A stretch of DNA of 64,000 nucleotides from assembly GCA_963585895.1 (NCBI GenBank), contig OY757904.1, forward strand, positions 83,175,301 to 83,239,300. Reading direction: 5' to 3'. This DNA is from Sepioteuthis lessoniana. Lineage: Eukaryota; Mollusca; Cephalopoda; Myopsida; Loliginidae. Below, in pieces: positions 22,989 to 36,225 of this stretch (the stretch's first letter is position 1; each line of letters begins with the position of its first letter). The notes under the pieces were generated by a model. That model was given only the letters and a program-made list of their open reading frames with translations, had not been told where the DNA came from and did not search any database. The position numbers and the translations under genes were made by a program.

Positions 22989-23290
22989 CGTAATTTATAG
23001 ATAATTATATGATTTCAAGAAACAATTCCAATTTAATAATAATAATTTCTTTGCACACAGTTATACGGCTTCAAGCATTCTTATTCAATATTAACAATTT
23101 TCAAACAGGCCTATTTGACTAAGTGATGGGATCCTGACAGTCTGGGTGAATCGGGAAGTAATGTCAATAAAAGTGTACTCCACACTCTCCAGAAATCTAG
23201 AACAGATGCAGGTTATTGTCATATCTAGGATACTCCTTTGGAAAGAAGGGTACCCCTACAAGGATGCAGTCGATGTATTCTTAGGCCCGC
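22982..23290 (-). repeat. Composite dispersed repeat, copy c (head side)
   Basis: The tandem AT-rich middle continues (GGCTTCAAGCATTCTTATTC near 23069), followed by the head region in reverse (TGGGATCCTGACAGTCTGGG near 23128, CACACTCTCCAGAAATCTAG near 23182). The order matches the head-tandem-tail plan of the plus-strand copies at 20.1 and 34.3 kb. Confidence 0.6.
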
Positions 23291-24638
<1,348 letters not shown>

Positions 24639-24736
24639 TTTCTTTCTTGCTAACGCCCTTCTACTCCATATTGACCCAAATCGCATAACAATTTCATCTT
24701 CCTATCGTTGTGAGGGATTTTCGTCTGGTCATTTCC
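24639..24736 (+). repeat. Dispersed repeat, copy 2 of 2
   Basis: This is the partner of 21929-22026. It contains TTTCTTTCTTGCTAACGCC and TCGCATAACAATTTCATCTT. The family identity is unknown. Confidence 0.65.
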
Positions 24737-25143
24737 CAACCACTCGGAAGACCTCCTATTTGGATACCACTCGACCTCTTCACGGTTCTATTTGTTGTCT
24801 AAGAAGAAATTTTTCTTTTGCCCTTCCCTCTGCTACCGAATTACCTTACTTCGGATGTGTTTACGTAACAATACTCCATGCTAGAGAGTATTCATTTATA
24901 ACTTGAAAAAATATATCAAGAATCATAAAATAATAACGATTTTTTTTAAATCTTGGAATTTGAAATTAAATGTTATGAATACACTGCTATGAATATATTT
25001 TATTTATTTGTTGTTGTTGTTGTTGTTGTTGTTTTTGTTTTTGTTTTTTTTTCTTTTTATTTTTGTTTTTTTTTTTTTCTCATGAAACCTGACAATTACC
25101 GTTTGATTTAACTACCAATAATATTTCGATGTATGTATTTATC

Positions 25144-25425
25144 AACCCCTCCGCAGAAGCCGGATGCGATAAAAGGTCAGTTTTTAATCGGAGTTCCACA
25201 GGTTTAAACACAATTTTCCTTCTCCAAGACTGGTTGTCATACCAAAGTTAAAGAACCCAATCTGTTCTACTAATTATAGGTGGAGAGAGAATTACTGAAT
25301 TCATACCTTTCCAAAAAGTATTAACGTTATAGGAAATACAAACAACCTCATTCAAGAATTGAATCCGGTTTGCTGTGTCCAATTCCAACGTCGATAACCA
25401 TTACTCCACAAGCACCTCCAAATTA
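25144..25425 (-). mobile_element. SINE with the alternative tail B
   Basis: On the minus strand a tRNA-like head (GTGGAGTAATGGTTATCGAC near 25420, B-box-like CGGATTCAATTC) is followed by GGAAAGGTATGAATTCAG, GGGTTCTTTAACTTTGGTAT, GGAGAAGGAAAATTGTG and a terminal TGCGGAGGGGTTGATAAA. This tail differs from the GTTGATATG tail of the other SINEs and is shared with the copies at 60.3 and 62.0 kb. Confidence 0.7.
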
Positions 25426-26305
25426 TATTTCAATATATGTAAATATTTTCTCATTAAAGTAAATGTGTCGTTTCAAGCAGTAACAATGACTAGTCCTCAA
25501 AATTAAGTTAAGACCATAATTTTGATAACCAATTTTCCGAACAGTCAAACAACCCCTTCCCAATTTGTTAACTGACGCAACATAATCTTCTTACTCCTTG
25601 TTTTCCCGTTTTGATCTTATATAAAACTAAATTCAGCAAATATACGTTTAATCTTGTTCATCTGTTTATTTTAAGTGAAATTTCTAAATTTTCTTTCCAC
25701 TAACGAAAAGGTAATTACCTCTGCCAACGAATTCGGATAGAAGTTATGGATTTACCCATGTTTATCTGTTTGTCTACACAATATCTCCAAAAGTTTTCAA
25801 TTAATTTCAGTGATATTTTCTGAAAGGCTGGGCTATAAGCCAAAGAATAATTGAGTAAATTTTGGCGCGAGTCCATCGAATTGAATTGTTTCTAAAGTTT
25901 TACATTTCTTAAGAGTTGTTTATAGAATGTGAATAAATAGTTAGAAATTTAAATAATTGTCCATTCAAAATGATCTTTTCCTTTTTTGCGAATCGACTTT
26001 TCATTTGGCTTGATAAACCGCATTATAATTGCTATATAAATTATTGATGATGTGTCTCTGATGAATAATTATTACAAGATTTTATCGTGGCATAGTCTGG
26101 GGTCGGTAACTAGTTGCTCAGCTTTTCGTGACGATGACGTTGGAAGAGATATACACTCTCTGAGGGCTTTCTCGTTTCTCTTTGATTTTGTTCTTTTCTT
26201 TCTCAGAAAATTTCAGTATTAATTATAGTTAATCAATTAAACTGGAGACTCTATTTTGCAATTTAATACCCATCCATACTGTTTATTTACTTTTTATGCT
26301 TAAAT

Positions 26306-26371
<66 letters not shown>

Positions 26372-27615
26372 GATGAATGTATTTTATTTAGCGCTACACA
26401 AAGCATCTTCATTGTTGGAATTATTTTAGCATCTATTTTTGCCTCTTCGTAAAGACATGCCTTAGTAATGTCTTTTTTTAACAAAACAGTCGTTATTGTT
26501 AAGCGCATTGTTCGTTCTTGCCTGGTTTTGGCAAAAAGCCTAGTCGCCTCTCTCAGTCAGGTTGTGTCTGTTTTAAAGTGTTAAGCCCCAAATTAGTACG
26601 TTTTAGATCTTATTGGGGGGGTGTTTGTTTTTGTTTTTTGTCCGTGTGTATTTTCGTTTATTCATAACAAAATATTACAAGTATATTTATATTGTCTAAC
26701 AAATATTTATTTCAGCCAATATGCTATATATTAAATAAAACCAGTTTTGGCATCAGACTACAATCAAGAAGTATTAAATGATGTATCGACGCATTTTCTT
26801 CGATATTCGTGCGATTGACGCGCTAACCACTGCACTAGAGCGCTCTCTTTGTTATTTTCAAGAATATTTCCAATGTCATCAAGAATAACTGAATGTTATA
26901 AAACGGAAAGAGATATAAAAAAATATTCGGCTGTAAGCATTTCATACTTATTTAGAATTGGTGTCTCTAGAGGAAGGCAAAGAAATATGCACAACAAAAT
27001 ACAACGTCACTCAGTATGGTGTACACTATAGGCTTTAGCAAGTTTTACATTCCGTTGTTAATCATAAAAATCAAGTTTTGTTTTAACTTACAGAAAAAAA
27101 GACATATCTTAATTACTATTTTGTATTTGAATATTTCATTTAGTATTATTCAGTAAAGTTTTATTTAATTCAGTTATTCTTTTTAATTAGGCAAATATAC
27201 TAAGATTTTCAACTTGATTTTGAGGTTTTCGATTTGATGGCTTTAAGTTTTCTTTTTGTTAATGACAGTCATATCTGATTCGTAATCCTAGCCAAAAAAG
27301 AAATACATTGACTCGAAAAACGGCTTGGAAATTTTTCCTACAATGGCATTCATCTTCCTGTGTTTTTTTTTTTCTAAAGTCATCTGTCCTTGAACCAATC
27401 TGGCTGAGTAAGGAAACTTCTCGAGGAAATAGACTAATGTACATTATAACGGTACGAAAAGATACGAAAAGAAATTTGTCCAAAAGTGACTCGTCCCTCG
27501 TCAGTTTACGATCTATCACTGATTTAATCCGGTTACCCTCATGTTACATCTTAAAAAAGAAAACGGAACGGGAAAAATTGTTTTACCATCCAGTCACTTA
27601 CTAGCTCCTTAATCT
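25426..27615. other. Unassigned AT-rich stretch with a (CT)n tract
   Basis: A (CT)n run of about 62 bp lies at 26307-26368. A tRNA-like half-sequence is listed separately at 26795-26850. Open frames of 60-98 codons near 26287-27604 have no domain resemblance. The last kilobase is AT-rich up to the sharp start of the GC-rich block at about 27616. Confidence 0.5.
26795..26850 (-). repeat. tRNA-like 5' half (probable SINE fragment)
   Basis: On the minus strand the sequence GCTCTAGTGCAGTGGTTAGC, followed by GCGTCAATCGC, resembles the acceptor, D-arm and anticodon half of a tRNA. No T-arm or acceptor 3' strand follows, so it is a relic rather than a tRNA gene. Confidence 0.5.
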
Positions 27616-27849
27616 TGTTGCGGAGCCGATGAGCGCGTCGACTCCGCAAATGAATTTTAGTGTTTAAACGTGTGCGAGTAGTGACAGCCAAGGACAATGA
27701 AGGGAGACAAAAGACGAGATAACAGATACAACAATAGTGACGATTTTATTGCCGGAATTACAAACGTATATGTAACTGTCCGTGGCGGTTGTATGTGTCT
27801 TCAGCTAGGATGGGTTACGTCGTTAGCTGGTATGGTCGAGTTGTAGATA

Positions 27850-27990
27850 TTCGCAGCTGGACGTTCGATGAGGGTCGCTGGCGTAGGTCGAGTCGTGGAG
27901 ATACAGCTAGATGTTTAATGCGGGTAAGCTGAGGTCGGTCGAGTCGTTGAATGCAGCTGGACGATCGTAGCGGAAAGCTGAAGTCAGTCG
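27850..27990. repeat. Three ~50 bp tandem units
   Basis: Units built on CAGCTGGACG and GGTCGAGTCGT repeat about every 50 bp, starting near 27855, 27906 and 27951. They directly precede the hairpin array and share its GTCGAGTCGT vocabulary. Confidence 0.65.
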
Positions 27991-28003
27991 AGTCGTTTTG
28001 GTT

Positions 28004-28307
28004 GCTAGCCGGTACAGCGAGTCGTACGTGGCTAGTTGTTGCAATGCTAAGGCAGTCCGTAACAGCGAGTCGTTACGTGGACTGGATGCTGCATTGCTGG
28101 AGCGTCGTGGTCGGTAGATCGATATCCCGGTTTTGACAGTACGTTGGGTTAACCGGGGGGTGTCGATCCGGTTGCTAGCCCGTAACAGCGAGTCGTTACG
28201 TGGGCCAGATGATGCAATGCTAGTGTAGTCCGTAACAGCTAGTCGTTACGTGGACTAGATCCTGCGTTGCTGGGGCAGTCCGTAACAGCGAGTCGTTACG
28301 TGGACTG
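28004..28307. repeat. Five-unit hairpin array with covarying arms
   Basis: Five hairpins of about 32 nt share the plan outer arm, GTAAC, loop AGCGAGTC, GTTAC, GT, outer arm. They lie at 28004-28035, 28053-28084, 28175-28208, 28226-28257 and 28276-28307. Outer arms are CTAGCC/GGCTAG, CAGTCC/GGACTG, CTAGCCC/GGGCCAG (one mismatch), TAGTCC/GGACTA and CAGTCC/GGACTG. The first unit also shortens its inner stem on both sides (GTAC/GTAC). Paired changes preserve pairing, which implies selection on structure, inverted-repeat gene conversion, or replication slippage. A TGCATTGCTGG-like spacer lies between units. Confidence 0.85.
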
Positions 28308-28469
28308 TATCGCGGGAGCGTTGAGGTCGAAATCGGTGTTGGCAGCTTGGTCGTGTAGGGTCGAGCGAGTTGATGACTAAGACTGAGTCATGTCTTAGTA
28401 CTACGGACCAAGTGAACGGACGCGGAACCGTGGCTAAGGTTTGCCAGGCCTTAACACATACGAAGTCGA

Positions 28470-28745
28470 GTGAGCGGATCGGTGAAGCTAGGGCTTTGTC
28501 GTGCCCCTGGCTTGTGTGGGCGTATCGTTGACAGTAGCTATGGCTTTGTCGCGCCAGATAGCTGTGCGGGCGTATCGTTGACGGTAGCTATGGCTTTGTC
28601 GTGCCAGATAGCTGTGCGGGCGTATCGTTGGCGGTAGCTATGGGTTTTCGCGCCAAAGCTGTGGTGGTAGCTAAGGCTTTTCGCGCCAAGGCTGTGCAGA
28701 CGTATCGAGACGATAGCTAAGGTTTGCGCGCCAAAGCTCTGCACT
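28470..28745. repeat. ~50 bp tandem array with internal stem
   Basis: Units begin at about 28514, 28564 and 28614 with GTGCGGGCGTATCGTTGAC and continue with shortened, diverged units to about 28745 and a diverged unit from 28470. Most contain a foldback such as AGCTATGGC with GCCAGATAGCT, or AGCTAAGGC with GCCAAGGCT. It is the second hairpin-bearing minisatellite in the block. Confidence 0.75.
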
Positions 28746-29246
28746 GTCGAGCGAACAGGCTAGGAGGCCGAGGCTAAGATTGGCGTTATCTTAGCGCTGC
28801 GCAGGTAGTGGAGCGGTAGCTAAAGGCTAACCCATGCGTCCCACCAATGCACGAATATGGCACAAGGCTGTTTTTAAGGTGGGTCCGGTCGCAGGGCCGA
28901 AGCCCACACGCATCCAGCAAGGCCAAAAATACCTTCGGCCCCGTCGGCATTCCCCTTTTTGGGGCGCCTCAGGCGCCAGGCAATAAACCCAACCCAACCC
29001 CCCCGAAGAGGGTAAAAGCCTGGGGGGATGGCCCCCTGAGGCCGGAGGAAATCTCCAGTGCCGAGGCACACCCGGCAGAACCGCCCAGAGGTAAGACGGC
29101 CTACCGAATGCAATCCAACAACTGGAGAGGAAAGGTCACAAACACCCTAAAAAGAGCGGGGACCTCTGAATTTTCGCCGCCTGAAGCCTTTTTCATATGG
29201 AAGAAAGGGAACTCTACTTCTGTCGCGCCACGTGAATAGAAAGTTC

Positions 29247-29330
29247 TTCTATAAAAAATGGACGTAGAAAATAAGTACTTCTATAGCCCGGTATAGGCTA
29301 GCGGAGAGTATTACTTCCATTTTTATAGAA
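29247..29330. repeat. Imperfect inverted repeat at the edge of the GC block
   Basis: TTCTATAAAAAATGGA at about 29247 pairs with TCCATTTTTATAGAA at about 29316-29330 (one-base length difference in the A/T run). An inner copy of ACTTCTATAGCCCGGTATAG lies between them. The foldback marks the transition back to AT-rich DNA. Confidence 0.6.
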
Positions 29331-29500
29331 TCATTTCTGGCAGAAGTGTTTTGCAAATGTTGATAAATGTTAATTTATTCCTTTCTTAGCTGTAACGGCC
29401 GGTTAGAGTCGAAAAAGGACTTCATCATTTCCGGCCGTACCCAAATATTATTTTTCTAGGGCGAAGGTGTAATCCGATCTGTTTACGTTCGTAGGCCGGC

Positions 29501-30589
29501 CGCGGCAATCTAATCCCACAGGCTCCAGTTATGAGAGAAAACCAGCTACGTCCAGACCCCGATTGAAAATATTATTGAGGGCAGAATACCGAGAAAAACA
29601 ACCAGAGCAAGACAGTGGGCGAAGTCCGAATTTATCCAACTTAGTTTCACGACGTGACTGTAATCGCACAGAACAGAGAACTTACAATAAACTTCATTCA
29701 ATCAGGCGGAACTATTTCAAATAATTTAAGTTCAACTGACAAAACAAACAAATATATATTTTGCGATAATCGATTTCAGTTTTTACATCAATATAGATCG
29801 CATTATGTGTTGGAATGGCTAAAATTAGTTTACATCATTAGATATGCATAAAGACTGAATATGGATGATGTCGTTTCGTTTGTTTTATGACATGTCAACC
29901 CTTGCTGAGATATTTAATGCCAAATACATTTGGAGAAATCCAAGTAAAAATTTGTGTGAATCTTCAATTCGATTTACGGTCAAAGAAACTTTCCTCTGCT
30001 CTTAAGGATTTTTTAAAAGTATTCTAGCTAATCTTATCAGTGATGTGGTCTGAATAGTCTCGATCTTCTCTCGTTAATTGACTTCATTCATCATCATCAT
30101 GAAAAAAAAAACAAAAAACAACAACAACAATAACAACAACATCATTATTATTATTATTCCTTCTCCTCTCGCTGTCCTCCTTCTCTTACTCCTCCTCCTC
30201 CTCCTGATTCGTTTTGAATGACGATGATGATCATGATCATGCTCTTGGTAATAGTAGAGCGATGAACTGTTATTAATTCATATCAGTTTGTCTTCCTATT
30301 CCGGTCACCGAAATGTTGCTAACCCACCTCTCTCTCTCTCTCTCTCTAGATAGATAGATAGATAGATAGATATTGCCCACGAGGCATCAAATGCTTCATC
30401 AGCAACAACCAGATGAGAAAAAAAGGCCGGCTTCGATTTCTTCCGGCTATAATCGAATTAACATAAATCTATTTCATATCGTAAATCATTCATTACATCT
30501 AAACAGTTTCCTTTCATAAACGCCCCAATGTCACCCACCACCATCATCCTTCTTTTTTTTTTCAAATTTAGAAGAAGAAGAAGAAGAAG

Positions 30590-30620
<31 letters not shown>

Positions 30621-33600
30621 TTACGGCGGTGGAAGTAAAAGTCTTTTGAGTCGTGAACACTTTTTCTTTTCTTTTCTTTTCTTTTCTTTTTTTATTTTAT
30701 TCATTTTTTTCTTTTTTGAAAAAAATTCAAACGATAAAGATTTTGTATTGGGTAATTTGAGATAAGTAAAACAAACACTGAAAGTTACAGACATATTTTT
30801 CAAGTTTTGCCGACGGAAATGGCGGCGAAATTCTTTTTTATCCCCAAATAATCAATATAAACATGTTTTCTTGAAGGAATTTCGTATAATGAAGAAATAA
30901 GTCTTTCTGGTCAAATCCTAATAGGAATATAATTTTTTTTTCTTTGTTTTATTTTATTTTTTTTTTTTTTCAAAAACTGTTGTCTATAATTAATTTTTTT
31001 ATGGCTTATTCTGATAATACAATTTTCTCATTGCGGAATTTGGAGTTGGAAGCAGCAAAGACACAAATAATAGTAAATATATTTTTTCAGTAAAATATTC
31101 GCCTTTTATGTCTCATTACTTTTTATTCAAACTTAATACTACCCAGTAATATAAAGCTTTAAAAAGTTTTTAACGACATAAACACATGCAGAATTCTGAT
31201 TTATTTTCATCCTGGTCGCTTATTTTAATCTCTTACCTACCGTGTCTAAAGGTTTCAAATGCACCCCACAACCAGACGTGCAGACTGAAAAAATACTCTG
31301 CATCTTTCGCAGAATATTAGAAAAGAAGAATACTTTTTATCATGCATGATAATTATGAATAATGCAATTGTAATTTTATTAAATATAGGGCCAGCACACC
31401 AATTTGCCATGAAAATTTAATTTAAAACTCGATAGAATTAGCTATAAAACGTTTACCAGTGAGAAGAGCGGAAAATGGGGATTAGAAATTAACATCAGAA
31501 ATTGTATAGTCACTACCATGTTAACGTTAAGGATGTCGAAAGGTTGTCACTTAACCCCGACGACAGAAAGGAAACGGCAAACATATTGTGACTCGAAAAC
31601 CCACACATGTTTATTACGGTGTTACACTTCTATGAACTAATCATGCAAAAGTGAATACTTGGTGTGACTTTTTTTACTTGATGTGACTTTTTTTTTTTAC
31701 TTGATAAACTGTCTCTCATCAAGTTCGGAACACGAATCTTTTGAATACTATATGATTGCTATCGCCAACCAACGAGCACTCATGCGATTTTTACTTACCC
31801 ATGTTTGTTTCAGACAGGATTGAAACCTGACCTGCCACCTTTCAATCACATCTCCAAAATTCCCCAAGACTGTCTGAGGCATCGGGGTAGGTAGCATTAC
31901 GTAACATTGACCCTAGGTCTCAGGTGATGATCTGTTGAAGGATTGCAATAAACAAAAAGCAAAAGATGATTGTGATGATGATCGGAAAATACAAATTTCA
32001 ACTCAATTTCCGTAAAAGAAAAAAAGAACCAACTAAATCATAAAGAATAAAGTTATTTAGAAAAACAAAAAACTAACCAATTTGCTTCTTTTTCAAATAT
32101 TATCAATTACATTCTTCCTATTAAAAATGTCACATCACAGATTTCGAAAAAGTCTTCGTTTAGTCAAAATGTTTTATTTCTATTATTTATGCATTTTTTG
32201 CTATTCTTTCTCTTGGTCAGATTTTGTAATATTTTTCTTAATGTAACTTATTAGAAGGAAGAAAATAAAGCGTGTATATTGCCAAATCTTCTGCCATGGA
32301 CAGAATGTGACATAAGGACAATTTTTTAGCGGAGTACAGCTGGTTTGAATCCAGTGTTACCTCAAGAGCCCAGTTTGTCCAACTATTTATCAATAGCTGG
32401 TTGAAATACGAGATTTCGATAGTTGTGTGAAAAGTTTAACATTTAAAATGATTTAAGGATCATTGGTCGAGATCAGAAATGGTCAACCAGTGGTACGAGC
32501 ACCATATACAGCAATTTATGAGTTTCTCCATTTGATTCATTTCATACTTATACATCCTTTTTATTAAAGATTCTTTCGTTTCGTTGTCTCACATTTATTC
32601 ACGCCTTTTCTTAATCCAGTTTATCTGTATACGAATCGTCTTTAAACATTTATTTTGATGTACTTTGTAATAAATCGGATGTTCGTAAATTTATTTTTCT
32701 TTATTCCGGATAAGCAATATTTCATGTGACTTGTTGCTACCAATTCACAATCTGTAGCAATAACTTTCATTTTTAGTGGCTAATCACTTAGAATAACTTA
32801 AATTTATAAAGGACCCAAAGGATATGCCATTCAAGATTTTAGGTCGAATACAGTTTTTATTAAACTTGACTTAGCTGAGCATAAGAATAAACAAGTTGGG
32901 GTGAAACCCTGGATATTGTGCTGCTCCAATCCACCAAATGCCTTGAAAATCAGCGTTTGAAATTTTGGTTTTTTACTAAGGTTTTAACATCGACCAATGT
33001 GAAATACACGACCACTTCAATCACTAAGCTTACTTTTTTCCTTTAAGATAATCAAAACTATAAACAGCTTTTTGTTGTTGTTGTTGTTGTTGATGATGTT
33101 GATGGTTGGGGATGTAAAAACGAATAATTTGTTTTTAACGAAAAGTCTACGTCTATAATATTAATTTCAAGACAATTCTTCCAAAGAATTTGAGATTTCT
33201 ATTATTCCTATTCACGTTCTTTTCACGAAGGAAACTGAAAGTGTTTCATAAAATAGATAAATAAAAATGACTGCGCCAGTTATATTAACTACATGATGAC
33301 GTTTTTTTTTAATCTTCCAATATAATAAAATACTTTTTTTTAATTTTGGGTTATGATCCTTGAAAAATTCACAAATTCATGGATGATTTAATAAATCAAA
33401 AGTTTCTACGACATAAGATAAAAATAATTACAAACGACTTTGATTTTATTCAACTGAAATGATCGTAGGCTTTGATTTCAGTTTTAATTCTTCTTCAGTT
33501 ATTAATTAAAACAAACGTTTAAAATAAAATAAAAAAGAACGGTGGGGATTCAAGACTTGGAAATGTTTCTTATGCAAAAACCTTTCAAGATATTTAAAGC

Positions 33601-34239
33601 TGATTTGATTCGATAGCCGAAATTTTACCTTAATACATCCAGGAACCCATTTGTCACAAAATTTTCTTTTCTTTTCTTTTTTCTTTTTATAAAAAAACAG
33701 AACTGAACTGAAGATGGAAATGTACAAGTGCTGCGTAACGAGTATTAAATTCTAACAATTCACAAATTAACGTTCTGAGAGAAATTGATTTTGCAAATCA
33801 GTTCAAGAAATCGCATGCCAGTCTGCGCAATAAACGAGTTAAAAGGCACGCGGCAACTAATTAATTTGAATTCAATCAAATTGGGTCAAAAACAGAAATG
33901 AAATATGCAAGGGAAAACATGACGATAAAAGTTTCAGTATTTGATAGTTAATTATATTGTGCAGGGATGTGATAGAGATAAGCACGTATAGTGGTGCGTT
34001 GAGAAGACAGATACTGTGTGCATACACACATAGAAATAAACAGTATCGATATTAATATAGATAAATGAATAAAGTTTGGAATGAAATCCAACGGAATGGA
34101 AAAAAATCAGGTTGACATGTTTCGTAATTAAACTTATGTTATGAAAACTTGCGAAACATGTCGATATGACTTTCCATTTTTTTTTTTCTTTTTTTATATA
34201 TCAGACTCACAATCACATCCCTTGTCGATGTTCCTTTGA
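29501..34239. other. Long unassigned AT-rich stretch
   Basis: It contains a (CT)n/(GATA)n block at 30327-30372, a (GAA)n tract at 30571-30619, GTT/GAT runs near 33073-33100 and many poly-T runs. Around 32300-32395, minus strand, a fragment resembles SINE tail B (GGATTCAAACC, then ACTCCGCTAAAAAATTG). No coding region or RNA gene is recognised over these 4.7 kb. Confidence 0.5.
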
Positions 34240-34935
34240 ATATGCCGACTATGTCCCTTTCGGAGGATAACGAGTGTTCTGGGTGTGACACTAAACTGCA
34301 TCCGATGAAGAGACTCCTATTCTGGCGTTCTGGGGAGGTTAGAATCACTCATTTGTTGCGATTACTCCCAGATCCACTCTGACCCGGAATAATAGTACCT
34401 TTATGGGTCAAATAGATCTGTTTAAAAATTATTAGTATTGGAATACATGAAACCATATAAATATGGGCAAACAAATAATTATTATCAAATAGAATTATTA
34501 ATCTCAGATAGAAATACTTGTAAACATTTAACTGTGGGCAAATTATTTGTATTAAGAATAGTTATTTCAAGCTATAATTGTTTACTGAGGATTATTATTA
34601 GTTACTTGAAACCATATAATTGCTTGCAAATTATTGGTGCAAGATAGGAATCCTTGAAACTATATGCAAATAAATGATTCTCATTAAAGAAGAATAATTA
34701 CTTTAAACCATTATTATTGTGTATAAATTATTTGTATTAAATAAGAATACTTGACATCATGTAACTATGTGCAAACAAATGATTATAGACAAACGGTGCA
34801 ATTAAAAAATGCAATGGAATATTGAAAATACAGTTATGATTATAATCAAACATTTACAAAGGATTCACGTTTTAGCATTGAATAACCCATAATGAGTTGA
34901 TATGCCGTTAAACAAATAAACCAGACTAAACCACA
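34240..34935 (+). repeat. Composite dispersed repeat, copy d
   Basis: The head (CCAGATCCACTCTGACCCGG, TATGGGTCAAATAGATCTG near 34365-34420) leads into AT-rich units of 50-60 bp (ACTTGAAACCATATAATTG, AATACTTGTAAACATTTAAC and relatives) to about 34860. It ends TAACCCATAATGAGTTGATA and TGCCGTTAAACAAATAAACC at about 34885-34920. It is the best-preserved copy of the family and collinear with copies b and c. Confidence 0.65.
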
Positions 34936-34984
34936 AAATTGCAAGGATTTTTACAGTGCGTCTTTCAGTAAGTGTCATGTTTGT

Positions 34985-35310
34985 CATAATTATACGCTCC
35001 CACTCACACTCATGTCATTTCTGGAATTATGACATTTTTACTCTCACTTCACTCACACAAACATTATCAAGATATTTGCACATTCACAGCACTTTCACAT
35101 CCACTGTACTCGTACGATCACTGCACTCGCCATTTAGTACCCTTGAACACTCATTGCACTCAGACACTTTCTCTAGCAGTGCAATAACTTCAGTTGTGCA
35201 ATCACTAAACTCGGACATTTACATAAGAGCCTTACTCTTACACTCGGTGCACTCACAATGCACTCGTGCAATTACTACACTGGTATAATCACTACACTTA
35301 TGCGATCGTG
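34985..35310 (+). repeat. Degenerate CACTC-rich minisatellite
   Basis: About 300 bp of short units near 20-24 bp with the recurring theme CACTCNNNCAATCACTACAC. The plus strand is nearly devoid of G in long stretches. The open frame of 110 codons here is a by-product of the repeat. It begins about 50 bp after the tail of composite copy d. Confidence 0.6.
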
Positions 35311-35763
35311 TCCAATCACAACTAAGCTCACAACTTCAAATGCATATCCATTAGTATGAAACCTTCGGGTCTTGTAAGATGAAACAAGTTTTCCTTACCT
35401 CATTTTTCATATCTCATCCAATCAACTTTTAAGTGATCATATTCGATGACTTTCGGATACTTTTCATCGGATATATCCAAATGTAGACAATCTGACAAAC
35501 AAATAGCACAATCTATCAACTTTATCTTAAATACTCACATTTTCTGCTAATATTTAAACCCTCATGAAAAAAATAAAATGACTTTTCTGGCTTTTTTTTA
35601 ATTTAAAGTAGCTAAAATTTGCTATAATCTCGATTGTTTAGATTGTTTGTGGAAAGCGTTGCGTCAGAGAAGCAAGGGTGTAAGGCCCTGAATATGGAAT
35701 CACGACATGGGTTAAGAAAAGGTCAATATAGCAGTCCTCTGTCAATCTGTTTCCAAGTCCTTC

Positions 35764-35840
<77 letters not shown>

Positions 35841-36138
35841 ACTTATGCTTACAGCTAATTTCAGATTTTTCGAGCATAAATAAAGAGGAGAGATATATCT
35901 TTATAAAGAAAGTGTTTCGGTCCCATCATTCCTTCATTATGGTCATTCATTCAGCACGGCTATACAACAGAAATGAGGTGAAAAAAATTCATGCAACCCA
36001 CAATTTAATTGATCATTAAAAAGAATTATGGTCGAAAAAGTCTGCACCTTTTATATTTATTCCAAAAATACGTTCTCCCAATTTGTTCTAAATTGATAAA
36101 AAATGTCGGGTAATTATGAACCGTCACTATACATGTTC

Positions 36139-36225
<87 letters not shown>

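Larger units (their letters stand above)
27616..29500. other. GC-rich block embedded in AT-rich DNA
   Basis: Base composition changes abruptly at about 27616 and again near 29500. The left edge reads TGTTGCGGAG and forms a stem with CTCCGCA about 20 bp later. On the minus strand the left part resembles an LTR R/U5 region (AATAAAATCG at about 27747, ending CAACA at 27616), so the block could be a minus-strand LTR or element end. Inside are three tandem arrays (27850-27990, 28004-28307, 28470-28745), a strongly GC-rich single-copy stretch at 28830-29240 (with an open frame of 130 codons and no known domain), and an inverted repeat at 29247-29330. A further stem, ACGGCCGG/CCGGCCGT, lies near 29395-29450. 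Confidence 0.6.

Noticed and set aside
28004-28307. CRISPR array
   Set aside because: The spacing is superficially regular, but spacers are themselves related, the repeats form part of a GC-rich eukaryotic block, and no cas-like gene exists. It is a tandem hairpin array.
28847-29239. 130-codon plus-strand frame in the GC-rich block
   Set aside because: GC-rich DNA has few stops by composition, the opposite strand is also open, and no domain is recognisable.
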